Translations under genes and position numbers: made by a program
Shown here: positions 7,369 to 13,822 of the stretch, piece by piece
Numbering within the stretch: the first letter of the stretch is position 1
Layout: the number at the start of each line of letters is the position of its first letter
The notes under the pieces: model-generated
What the model was told of the DNA's origin: nothing
Databases searched by the model: none
Seen by the model: the letters and a program-made list of their open reading frames with translations, nothing else
Source: Caryophanales bacterium UBA3260
GTDB taxonomy: Bacteria > Bacillota_I > Bacilli_A > RF39 > UBA660
NCBI GenBank assembly: GCA_002362595.1
Contig: DEUO01000127.1
Span: 1-13,822, forward strand
Direction of reading: 5' to 3'
DNA length: 13,822 nt

Positions 7369-7390
7369 CATTTTTTTAAAAAATTTTTTT

Positions 7391-7411
7391 AAAAAGTCGT
7401 ATCAACGACTT
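7391..7411 (-). terminator. Rho-independent terminator of the mraZ-ftsI cluster
   Basis: The minus strand has a 7-bp stem AAGTCGT / ACGACTT with a 4-base loop and a T-rich tail. The stem overlaps the last two bases of the ftsI TAA stop codon. Confidence 0.75.
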
Positions 7412-9515
7412 ATTCAAATTCAACTTCTAAAACAGATAACGAACTAATTGGGCTTCCTTCGGGTATAGATTGCGTTTTAACTTTACCATAACCAGTAGAT
7501 TTCAATCTAATACCAAGTAATTTAGCAAATATATTTACTTCACTACTACTCCAACCAACTATATTGGGCATTACATAAGCACTATCACTTGTTAATAAAA
7601 ATACCTTAGTACCAGCAAGTACTACCTGATTCTTAGTTGGATATTGATTAATAACATTCTTCCCATTACCTAATTTAATTACATTAAGATTTAATAATCT
7701 TAACCTTTCTTCAGCTCCTATAGTATCAGTACTTATATAATTATCTAAAGTAATTATTTTATTATTATCTACTTTTTCTACTAATTCTGTAATATTCTTA
7801 TACTTAGCTATCTCTTCAATTATCTTAGTTACCATAGCTGCATATTCTTTATATGGTCCATCATATCTTTTCACAGAAACATAAATAATATATTGTGGAT
7901 CCTCATAAGGAAAAATACCTGCGAAACTTCTAACATAATCATTTTTACCAGACATATATTTACCTGTACTATCTGCTATCTGAGCAGTACCAGTTTTACC
8001 AATAACCGTAACACTATCTGTTTTATAAAATTTAGCATCTGTTTTACCGCTATAAACAACATCATACATTAAAGATAACATCTTAGTACGACTTTCTTCA
8101 GAAATTTTCTTACCTAATTCTTTTCTTTCATGTTGAAAAGTAACTTCTCCTGTGTCTCTATCTACTATTCTATCTACTATATATGGTTGTATTTCAATTC
8201 CATCATTAGTCAAAATAGTTAAAGCCTGTAAATTTTGAATAGGTGTAGTTGTAATACCTTGTCCAAAAGAAGCAGTTGCTACTTCTGTTCTATAAGTAAA
8301 GTCTATATCTCCGCCTACTTCACCAGGTAAAGTAATTCCCGTCTTACGTCCAAATCCTAAACTAGAATAAAAATTATATAGTTTTTCTCTTCCAACAGCA
8401 AAAGATAAATTAGTAGCTGCCGTATTTGAAGAATAAGCGAAACCAGAATCGTATGTTATTACTCCCCAACCTTTATTATTATGATCCTTAATAGTTGAAT
8501 CATCTACCTTTATAGTACCTGATTGATATGTATCATCACCTTTGTATACTCCCGCTTCCATCGCTGCTAAAAAAGAATATATTTTCATTGTACTACCAGG
8601 TTCATAAGTATACGAAGTTAAAGGATTCAAATAACTCTTAATACCTCCTAAATCATTAGGATTAAAAGTAGGATTAGAAGCAGAAGCAACAATAGCTCCA
8701 GTCTTTGCATCCATTACCGAAAAAGTAAGCCAATCCAGATTATGATTACGACTTAACTCTTGAATACCATTTTCAACAAATAACTGAATTTTACTATCTA
8801 TAGTTAAATAAACATCTTGACCATTTTGTGGTTCCTCAGTAATTGTAACTGTATTAGGAATAGTATAACCATAAGCATCTTTTTGATAAATAGTATATCC
8901 ATCTTTACCTTGTAATTCATTATCAAAATAAGCTTCTATTCCCATAAAACCTTGTATCTTTTGTTCATCATTAGTTCTTGCATAACCAACTGTATAAGCG
9001 GCAAAATTACTCATAGGATAAAATCTCTTAGAGCTTTCAATAAAATCAATACCAGGCAATCCTAATGCCTCTATCTGATTTTTTAATATAGTACTTATAT
9101 TACGTCCATTAGGGCCTAATTCTACCTGATAAGCATCCTTATTAAGTAAAGTTAATATATACTCTTCAGGCATACCAAGTATGGGACTTAAAGACCTTGC
9201 TGTCATTTCTTTATCAATAACATGCTTAGGATTCTTCATGTCTTTAGTACGCGATGAAGAAAGATAAGCAATAACAGTATATGAATTAACACTCTGAGCT
9301 AATACTTCTCCATCACTAGTAATAATTGATCCTCTTGTTGATTTCAAAGTTACTTGCTCTGTATTTCTATTATTAGCCCATGCTTTTAAATCTACTCCAT
9401 CAACATTCTTACTTAAAGATATATAAGCTAACTTAATTATCGCAGCAAAAAAAGAAAGAACAAGCACAACCAAAATAAATATACTTACATTAATTGTTTT
9501 ATTCTTTCTTTTCAT
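7410..9515 (-). CDS. ftsI: Class B penicillin-binding protein (division transpeptidase) with PASTA domains
   Basis: A 701-residue membrane-anchored D,D-transpeptidase that crosslinks septal peptidoglycan. It has a short cytosolic N-terminus, one membrane anchor (about 10-32), a PBP dimerisation domain (about 55-215, starting with TRGSIITSDGEVLA) and a transpeptidase domain (about 235-570). The active-site motifs are the SxxK Ser308-Thr-Met-Lys311, the SxN Ser362-Ser-Asn364, and KTG Lys507-Thr-Gly509 in GKTGTAQ. The C-terminus carries two PASTA-like repeats (about 591-643 and 647-701, the second starting YVMPNIVG). This matches PBP2B/SpoVD of Bacilli, and the place after mraZ, rsmH and ftsL is the classical one for ftsI/pbpB. 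AAGGAG precedes the ATG at 9515 with 9-base spacing. The choice between a vegetative and a sporulation role cannot be made from one gene, but division is likelier. Confidence 0.95.
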   Translation of the reverse strand: MKRKNKTINVSIFILVVLVLSFFAAIIKLAYISLSKNVDGVDLKAWANNRNTEQVTLKSTRGSIITSDGEVLAQSVNSYTVIAYLSSSRTKDMKNPKHVIDKEMTARSLSPILGMPEEYILTLLNKDAYQVELGPNGRNISTILKNQIEALGLPGIDFIESSKRFYPMSNFAAYTVGYARTNDEQKIQGFMGIEAYFDNELQGKDGYTIYQKDAYGYTIPNTVTITEEPQNGQDVYLTIDSKIQLFVENGIQELSRNHNLDWLTFSVMDAKTGAIVASASNPTFNPNDLGGIKSYLNPLTSYTYEPGSTMKIYSFLAAMEAGVYKGDDTYQSGTIKVDDSTIKDHNNKGWGVITYDSGFAYSSNTAATNLSFAVGREKLYNFYSSLGFGRKTGITLPGEVGGDIDFTYRTEVATASFGQGITTTPIQNLQALTILTNDGIEIQPYIVDRIVDRDTGEVTFQHERKELGKKISEESRTKMLSLMYDVVYSGKTDAKFYKTDSVTVIGKTGTAQIADSTGKYMSGKNDYVRSFAGIFPYEDPQYIIYVSVKRYDGPYKEYAAMVTKIIEEIAKYKNITELVEKVDNNKIITLDNYISTDTIGAEERLRLLNLNVIKLGNGKNVINQYPTKNQVVLAGTKVFLLTSDSAYVMPNIVGWSSSEVNIFAKLLGIRLKSTGYGKVKTQSIPEGSPISSLSVLEVEFE

Positions 9516-9532
9516 TAAACATTACTCCTTAA

Positions 9533-9844
9533 TCATTCATTTGTTACTACTTTAATATTAGTATTTTGATAAGTTAATCCTTGTTCAGTAGCAACAGCTT
9601 GAATCGTATCAAGAGATGCAAGTTCACTAATTTCCATCTTTAAAGATTCATTAGTTTTTTCTTGTTCTTCTATATCGTTTCTTAAATCTTCAACAATAAT
9701 ATTACTCTTTGATAGTATAGATTTAGTATAAACGCTAGATATGGGAATTGCAAGTAGTATAAGAAATAATGTAAAGTACAAAAACATTTCTCCACGTTTT
9801 GTCATTCTATTTTTTCTTTTTTTGTTTACATTTTTACTTGCCAT
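9533..9844 (-). CDS. ftsL: FtsL-like cell division protein
   Basis: A small bitopic membrane protein of 103 residues: a Lys/Arg-rich cytosolic head (about 1-17), one membrane segment (about 20-40), then a Glu/Lys-rich coiled coil (about 45-75) and a short tail. Primary sequence in FtsL/DivIC proteins is poorly conserved, so the assignment rests on this architecture, the size and the place between rsmH and ftsI. It should join DivIB and DivIC in the divisome that activates septal wall synthesis. The start at 9844 (MASKNVNKKRK) follows AAAGGA and lies 4 bases after the rsmH stop. A longer frame starting at 9901 would overlap rsmH by over 50 bases and has no ribosome binding site. Confidence 0.82.
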   Translation of the reverse strand: MASKNVNKKRKNRMTKRGEMFLYFTLFLILLAIPISSVYTKSILSKSNIIVEDLRNDIEEQEKTNESLKMEISELASLDTIQAVATEQGLTYQNTNIKVVTNE

Positions 9845-9848
9845 TTTA

Positions 9849-10772
9849 TCATATCCTTTCAATAACACGAAGCTTTGCGCTCTTACTACGTGAATTTTCA
9901 TTTATTTCATCTTCACTAGGAAGTATTGGTTTCTTATTAATTAATTTAATATGTGGAAGATATTCATCGGGAATTACAGGTAATCCCTTAACTATTTCAT
10001 CTATTTCACTCTCTTTTTTAAATATCTGTTTTACTATTCTATCTTCTAAAGAATGAAATGTAATAACTGATATTCTTCCATTTTTATTTAATAAATCAAT
10101 AGCATCAGGCAATACTTTACTAAGTACAGAAAGTTCACCATTCACTTCAATTCTAATTGCTTGAAATATTTGTCTTTCCGGATGATTCTTATTAAAGTAT
10201 TTAGCTCCAACAGCTCCTGCTATTAAGTTTACTAATTCTTTTGTTGTTTCTATTTTTTTCTTTTGTCTTTCATCTACTATTCTTCTAGCGATTACTTTTG
10301 ACATTTTTTCTTCTCCATAAGTATAAAAGATATTAGATAATTCTTCTAAACTATATGTATTTATTATTTCATTAGCTGTTAATTTACTATTTAAATCCAT
10401 TCGCATATCAAGTGGTGCGTCATTTTGAAAAGTAAATCCACGGCTAATTGTATCAATTTGTGGACTTGATAGTCCTAAATCAAATAATATTCCATCTACT
10501 TTATGAACTCCTAATTCATTAAGTTTTTCTTTTAAATTAACAAAATTACTATAAATTATATCAAAATTATTAGCTACATTACTTAATCTTTCTTTAGCAT
10601 AAAGAATTGCTTCTTCATCTTGATCAAATGAATAAAGATGTCCAAGAGGAATTCTTTTTAGTATTTCACTACTATGTCCTCCATATCCTAAAGTTGCATC
10701 AACATATATTCCATCTTCTTTTATATTTAATCCATCAATTGATTCTTTAAGTAAAACGCTATAATGTTTCAT
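9849..10772 (-). CDS. rsmH: 16S rRNA m4C1402 methyltransferase
   Basis: A 307-residue S-adenosylmethionine-dependent enzyme (RsmH/MraW) that N4-methylates C1402 in the 16S rRNA decoding centre. The opening [12 protein letters not shown] and the SAM loop [11 protein letters not shown] (24-34) are typical, followed by FDQDEEA (about 50-56), [14 protein letters not shown], a DMRMD segment, [15 protein letters not shown] and [14 protein letters not shown] near the C-terminus. Length is normal. It overlaps the end of mraZ by 14 bases, and the ribosome binding site GGGAGTG sits inside mraZ, so translation is likely coupled. It is the second gene of the division cluster. Confidence 0.97.
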   Translation of the reverse strand: MKHYSVLLKESIDGLNIKEDGIYVDATLGYGGHSSEILKRIPLGHLYSFDQDEEAILYAKERLSNVANNFDIIYSNFVNLKEKLNELGVHKVDGILFDLGLSSPQIDTISRGFTFQNDAPLDMRMDLNSKLTANEIINTYSLEELSNIFYTYGEEKMSKVIARRIVDERQKKKIETTKELVNLIAGAVGAKYFNKNHPERQIFQAIRIEVNGELSVLSKVLPDAIDLLNKNGRISVITFHSLEDRIVKQIFKKESEIDEIVKGLPVIPDEYLPHIKLINKKPILPSEDEINENSRSKSAKLRVIERI

Positions 10773-11205
10773 TTAGAACACTCCCATTAAATAAGTTTTC
10801 AGCAATACTTTCTATCTTATCAGAATTTTCTAAGAAGAAATTATCCCATGATTCTAATGACCATATTTCAATTCGGTCGTTCGCGCCGATTATTACACAT
10901 TCTTTTGTAATATCGGCGTAACTAACCAATGGGGAGGTAATGTTTATTCGACCTTGTGAGTCGAATCCACATTCAGTGGCACCGGAAAAGAAGGATCTTA
11001 CAAATGTACGGGCATCTTTTTTGGTAAAAGGTAGAGTTTTTATTTTGGCAACTAGATTATTCCATTCAGACTCAGAATATACGTAGAGACATTTCTCTAA
11101 GCCTCGTGTTACGATGAACTTTTCCCCAAGTTCAGCACGGAATTTGGCAGGAATTATTAGTCGTCCTTTTTCATCAATATTATGATGATATTCGCCCATG
11201 AACAT
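10759..11205 (-). CDS. mraZ: Transcriptional regulator MraZ
   Basis: A 148-residue protein of the MraZ/AbrB-like fold, with two copies of the swapped-hairpin DNA-binding unit. It starts [23 protein letters not shown], and the second unit is around [15 protein letters not shown]; the DxKGR / DSQGR pair is the family mark. It is a ring-forming DNA-binding protein that controls its own division-wall cluster and also influences RsmH activity in E. coli. The start at 11205 is chosen because GGGGGAT lies 6 bases upstream; a longer frame from a TTG at 11232 is not supported. An array of GTGG repeats just upstream is a good match to its operator. The middle of the gene uses more G/C-ended codons than its neighbours and holds a long inverted repeat. 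Confidence 0.96.
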   Translation of the reverse strand: MFMGEYHHNIDEKGRLIIPAKFRAELGEKFIVTRGLEKCLYVYSESEWNNLVAKIKTLPFTKKDARTFVRSFFSGATECGFDSQGRINITSPLVSYADITKECVIIGANDRIEIWSLESWDNFFLENSDKIESIAENLFNGSVLNETL

Positions 11206-11211
11206 TTTCAA

Positions 11212-11218
11212 ATCCCCC
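11212..11218 (-). promoter_or_regulatory. Ribosome binding site of mraZ, overlapping a GTGG box
   Basis: The minus-strand GGGGGAT lies 6 bases before the ATG at 11205 and fixes that start. Its first Gs belong to the third GTGG repeat of the operator array. Confidence 0.7.
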
Positions 11219-11240
11219 ACTTTCCTCCACAATGTACCAC
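11217..11240 (-). promoter_or_regulatory. MraZ operator: three GTGG repeats with 10-bp period
   Basis: On the minus strand GTGG occurs at 11237-11240, 11227-11230 and 11217-11220, exactly 10 bases apart. This agrees with the known MraZ box, direct TGGG-type repeats separated by about 5 bases. The array is in the predicted 5' leader, just downstream of the transcription start. Confidence 0.75.
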
Positions 11241-11251
11241 TGTCTACAATA

Positions 11252-11280
11252 ATAATACTTTAATTCCCCACTTTTGTAAA
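11252..11280 (-). promoter_or_regulatory. Promoter of the mraZ-rsmH-ftsL-ftsI cluster
   Basis: On the minus strand TTTACA (-35, 11275-11280) and TATTAT (-10, 11252-11257) are separated by exactly 17 bases. The spacer carries a further GTGG (11268-11271), a possible fourth MraZ contact. Confidence 0.75.
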
Positions 11281-11328
11281 TGTTTTTTCTTGTTTTACTA
11301 TTAAACGCTATGTAAATTTACGTCAAAT

Positions 11329-11353
11329 AAAAAAGACTTAAAATATAAGTCTT
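11329..11353 (-). terminator. Rho-independent terminator of murF-ddl
   Basis: The minus strand has a perfect 8-bp stem AAGACTTA / TAAGTCTT with a 5-base loop and a following T-tract. The stem overlaps the last two bases of the ddl TAA stop codon. Confidence 0.85.
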
Positions 11354-12551
11354 ATGGTTGCATCTTTCCTTTAGCTCCTTTAGCACCATCATATGTACTT
11401 AAAACATTTGAATCAAAGCTAGTTACTTTCTTCTTACCTGCTTTATAATCGCGAATTGCTAAAGTAATTAATTCATCTAATAATTTAGGATACTTCTTTC
11501 CTTTTGGTGTATAGAAGAAAAATGCTAAACATCCAGGAATTGTATTAGGTTCATTAACATAAACCTTTTTATTCTTCTTATCTATTAAGAAATCAAAACG
11601 AGTAACACCACTTAAATTAAGTGCTCTAAATGCTTCTTTAGAATATCTATATACTTGTTCTTCAATATCTTTATCTAATTCGGCAGGAATTCTAAATCCT
11701 GATGTACTCACCTTGCCTCCAGCATTTGAACTCTTAGCACCTTTCTTACTTTTTCCATCACCAAGATACTTATCTTCAAAAGTTAGGAAATCATTATTAG
11801 TTAACATTTCTCCTATTAAAGAACATTCCATATTTTCATAATTACCAAGTACAGCACAATCAACTTCAGTTAAATTATCTACCATTTTTTCAACTATTAT
11901 CTTTTGATCATACTTGATAGCTTCTTCAATTGCATCTTTTAATTCATCTAAATTCTTTGCAACACTTATACCAACACTACTACCTAATCTAGCTGGCTTA
12001 ATAATTACTGGATACCCTAACTTCTTAATATCACTTAAGATTTCTTCTTCCTTTTCTTGATATTCATGATCATAAAACCAAACATAGTCAACAACAGGAA
12101 CTGAAGAAGCACTAAGTACTTGTTTTTGTACTACTTTATCTTGTCCAATAGAAGCACCAAGCATTGAAGGGCCAACATAAGGTATACCTAAAGACTCTAA
12201 ATATCCAGATAAAGATCCATCTTCAACACCTTTTCCATGCACAATAGGAAAAGCAACATCTATTGTTTCAAAAGTATTTCTAAATAAGCCATTCTTCTTT
12301 TGTAATATAAACTTATCTCCTCTTTTAGTTAAAGTTACTTCTTTGCTTAAAGAAGGAACATTAGCTAAATCTTTATAAGAAGCCATATCTTTTAATGCTT
12401 CTCCACAATACCATTTTCTATCTTTACTTATATATATAGGTACAACTTCATATTTCTTTGTATCCATAAAACTCATTGCTTGTACTGCTGTAATTATACT
12501 AACTTCATGTTCAACAGTCTCACCACCAAAAATAACACCTACTTTAATCAT
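11352..12551 (-). CDS. ddl: D-alanine--D-alanine ligase
   Basis: A 399-residue ATP-grasp enzyme that joins two D-alanines for the peptidoglycan stem peptide. The N-terminal part has GVIFGG (5-10) and EHEVSI (14-19) with the D-Ala-binding Glu16, then HGKGVEDG (105-112). The ATP-grasp centre has KPARLGSSVGI (185-195). The omega loop contains DKY with Tyr262, which points to D-Ala rather than D-lactate as second substrate. Arg318, Asp320, Glu334 and Asn336 (NEPNTIPG) form the metal and product site. The omega loop is lengthened by a Lys/Gly/Ser-rich stretch (about 263-281), and the C-terminal tail ends in KGAKGK. Both traits, as I recall, occur in Ddl of other low-GC Bacillota. The start overlaps the murF stop as ATGA, with AAGGAG upstream, so the two are translationally coupled. 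Confidence 0.96.
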   Translation of the reverse strand: MIKVGVIFGGETVEHEVSIITAVQAMSFMDTKKYEVVPIYISKDRKWYCGEALKDMASYKDLANVPSLSKEVTLTKRGDKFILQKKNGLFRNTFETIDVAFPIVHGKGVEDGSLSGYLESLGIPYVGPSMLGASIGQDKVVQKQVLSASSVPVVDYVWFYDHEYQEKEEEILSDIKKLGYPVIIKPARLGSSVGISVAKNLDELKDAIEEAIKYDQKIIVEKMVDNLTEVDCAVLGNYENMECSLIGEMLTNNDFLTFEDKYLGDGKSKKGAKSSNAGGKVSTSGFRIPAELDKDIEEQVYRYSKEAFRALNLSGVTRFDFLIDKKNKKVYVNEPNTIPGCLAFFFYTPKGKKYPKLLDELITLAIRDYKAGKKKVTSFDSNVLSTYDGAKGAKGKMQP

Positions 12552-13822
12552 TTTTTATCACTCCTTATTTTTTCACTAAATGAATCTGGTAAATCATTTT
12601 CTAGCAAAACATATGTATTATTATCTTTTAATTTCATCATTAAAGGAAATGCATCCATTACATCATTTAAAATATGTATTTTATCTTTGCTAAAGCCTTC
12701 ATCCATTAAACCATTATATATAGGTTTAGTCTTTTCTTCACCAATCAAGATTACTTCATCAACATTATGAGCAATTTCTCGACCAAATTCTCTATTAACT
12801 TCTGCTTCTTTAGTACCTACTTCTATCATACCTGGTGTAACTACAATATGTTTACCAGGCATCATATTAAGTACTTCTAAAGCCATCTTAGCTCCCATAG
12901 GATTAGAATTATACGCATCATCTATAATATTAATATCATAATACTTCATCATTGAAAGTCTATGTTCTATTGGCTTAACCATTTTAACAGCTTTTTGCAA
13001 ATCTTTAATACTTATTCCAAGTTCGTGACCTAAAGTAATACTAGCTAATATATTATAAATATTATTACGTCCTAATAACTTAGTTTCAAAAGTATAATCG
13101 CTTTGCAAATCTTTAAAATGTACTTTAAACTTTGTTCCCTTATAAGATAACTCTAAATCATAAGCGTATGTATCTACTCTATGATTATCTATACCTATCC
13201 ATTTAATCTTACAATCGTTTTTAATATTATAGGATAATTGTTTTTCATCATCACCATTTAAAATACCAATGCCATCACTAGGTAAAGATTCAATAAGTTC
13301 AAACTTAGTACGTTGAATAATCTCCTCAGAACCAAATGTTTCTAAATGCGCAAGCCCAATACGTGTCAATATACCATATTTAGGATGAACTAAATCACAT
13401 AATTCTTTAATCTCTCCTTGCTTACATGCCCCCATCTCTGCAATAAAATAATCATTATATACATCTAAATGTTCATTTATAGTAATCATTAAACCATATG
13501 GTGTATTATAATTAGCAGGTGTCTTAAATACATTATATTTAACATTTAAAATATCATATAAAATATTCTTTGTACTTGTCTTACCATAACTACCAGTAAC
13601 ACCTATTACATCCATATTGCTCATACTATTAAGCTTATTCTTAGCTTTATTTTCAAAATACAAGCCTACTAATCTTTCTATAGGTCTATTAATAAAATTA
13701 ACGAATAAAATAACAAATAAATTAATATAAGCCATAATACCTAGTATAAAAAAACACATACTTAAATTATAATAATCAATATTAAATAACATCACTAAAG
13801 ATGGTATTAAATATAATATAAT
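12548..13822 (-). CDS. murF: MurF-type UDP-MurNAc-tripeptide--D-Ala-D-Ala ligase with membrane N-terminus, 5' end beyond the window
   Basis: The frame is open to the right edge. A GTG at 13795 and ATG at 13792 lack any ribosome binding site, so the gene most likely begins beyond 13822. Of the 424 visible residues the first 50 or so are hydrophobic (two probable membrane segments), followed by a basic stretch. The Mur ligase domain starts with the ATP loop TGSYGKTST (about 76-84), then EMGACKQGEI, the conserved His159 in GLAHLETF, EHR (about 276-278) and DDAYNSNP (about 311-318), the last being characteristic of MurF. It adds D-Ala-D-Ala to the UDP-MurNAc-tripeptide, the last cytoplasmic precursor step. 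The overlap with ddl, which makes its substrate, supports MurF over other Mur ligases. A membrane-anchored N-terminus is not part of classical MurF. Confidence 0.9.
   Translation of the reverse strand: MILYLIPSLVMLFNIDYYNLSMCFFILGIMAYINLFVILFVNFINRPIERLVGLYFENKAKNKLNSMSNMDVIGVTGSYGKTSTKNILYDILNVKYNVFKTPANYNTPYGLMITINEHLDVYNDYFIAEMGACKQGEIKELCDLVHPKYGILTRIGLAHLETFGSEEIIQRTKFELIESLPSDGIGILNGDDEKQLSYNIKNDCKIKWIGIDNHRVDTYAYDLELSYKGTKFKVHFKDLQSDYTFETKLLGRNNIYNILASITLGHELGISIKDLQKAVKMVKPIEHRLSMMKYYDINIIDDAYNSNPMGAKMALEVLNMMPGKHIVVTPGMIEVGTKEAEVNREFGREIAHNVDEVILIGEEKTKPIYNGLMDEGFSKDKIHILNDVMDAFPLMMKLKDNNTYVLLENDLPDSFSEKIRSDKK

Noticed and set aside
9799..10056. Open frame on the plus strand rich in Phe, Ser and Leu
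   Set aside because: It is antisense to rsmH and ftsL. The composition is what reversed Lys/Glu-rich coding gives.
11312..11321. Perfect palindrome GTAAATTTAC
   Set aside because: A 10-base AT-rich palindrome is expected by chance in this composition, and no known family site matches.
11298..11326. Second mraZ promoter (TTGACG, 17 bases, TAATAG)
   Set aside because: The -10 is poor, and the TTTACA/TATTAT pair closer to the gene is better and fits the operator array.
12480..12770. Open frame on the plus strand
   Set aside because: It is antisense to the murF-ddl junction, which is firmly identified.
1..13822. Mycoplasma-type genetic code (UGA as Trp)
   Set aside because: UGA ends csoR, ftsL, rsmH and murF exactly where the families end, and checked Trp codons are UGG.
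1..13822. CRISPR array, insertion sequence, prophage or tRNA
   Set aside because: No spaced repeats, transposase or integrase motifs, or cloverleaf were seen on either strand.

Overview
The window is strongly AT-rich, and every recognisable gene lies on the minus strand, so transcription runs from high to low coordinates. UGA is used as a stop (csoR, ftsL, rsmH and murF all end in TGA) and Trp is encoded by UGG where checked, so the code is standard. The gene set and arrangement (mraZ-rsmH-ftsL-ftsI with PASTA domains, CsoR-type copper control, AGGAG-like ribosome binding sites, short gaps) suggest a low-GC Bacillota, probably a compact, walled Bacilli/Erysipelotrichia/RF39-like gut lineage. 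That placement is inference.

In transcription order, the right end holds a membrane-anchored murF (its 5' end lies beyond base 13822) overlapping ddl by ATGA. These genes make D-Ala-D-Ala and join it to the peptidoglycan precursor. A terminator follows. Next is a short division and wall cluster: mraZ, rsmH, ftsL and the class B penicillin-binding protein ftsI. It starts at a clear promoter with a three-fold, 10-bp-spaced GTGG array (a putative MraZ operator) and ends at a terminator. Then comes the single gene uppP (undecaprenyl diphosphate recycling), also terminated. The right two thirds is therefore mostly cell-envelope synthesis.

The middle-left holds a complete copper-homeostasis operon, csoR-copA-copZ. 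Its promoter has a near-ideal CsoR operator placed inside the 17-bp spacer, and the operon ends at a terminator. Left of it are a divergent PRPP synthetase (prs-like) with its own extended -10 promoter, an HtrA-type membrane protease with an N-terminal zinc ribbon and an AT-hook-like motif, a terminator, and a VanZ-RDD fusion membrane protein cut by the left edge.

I see no mobile element, CRISPR array, tRNA or rRNA, and no gene-free stretch longer than 300 bases. The content is mostly chromosomal housekeeping. The most distinctive points are regulatory architecture (the copper promoter, the MraZ boxes, terminator stems that overlap stop codons), the HtrA cytosolic head and the divergent PRPP synthetase. 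I found no convincing new multi-gene system.
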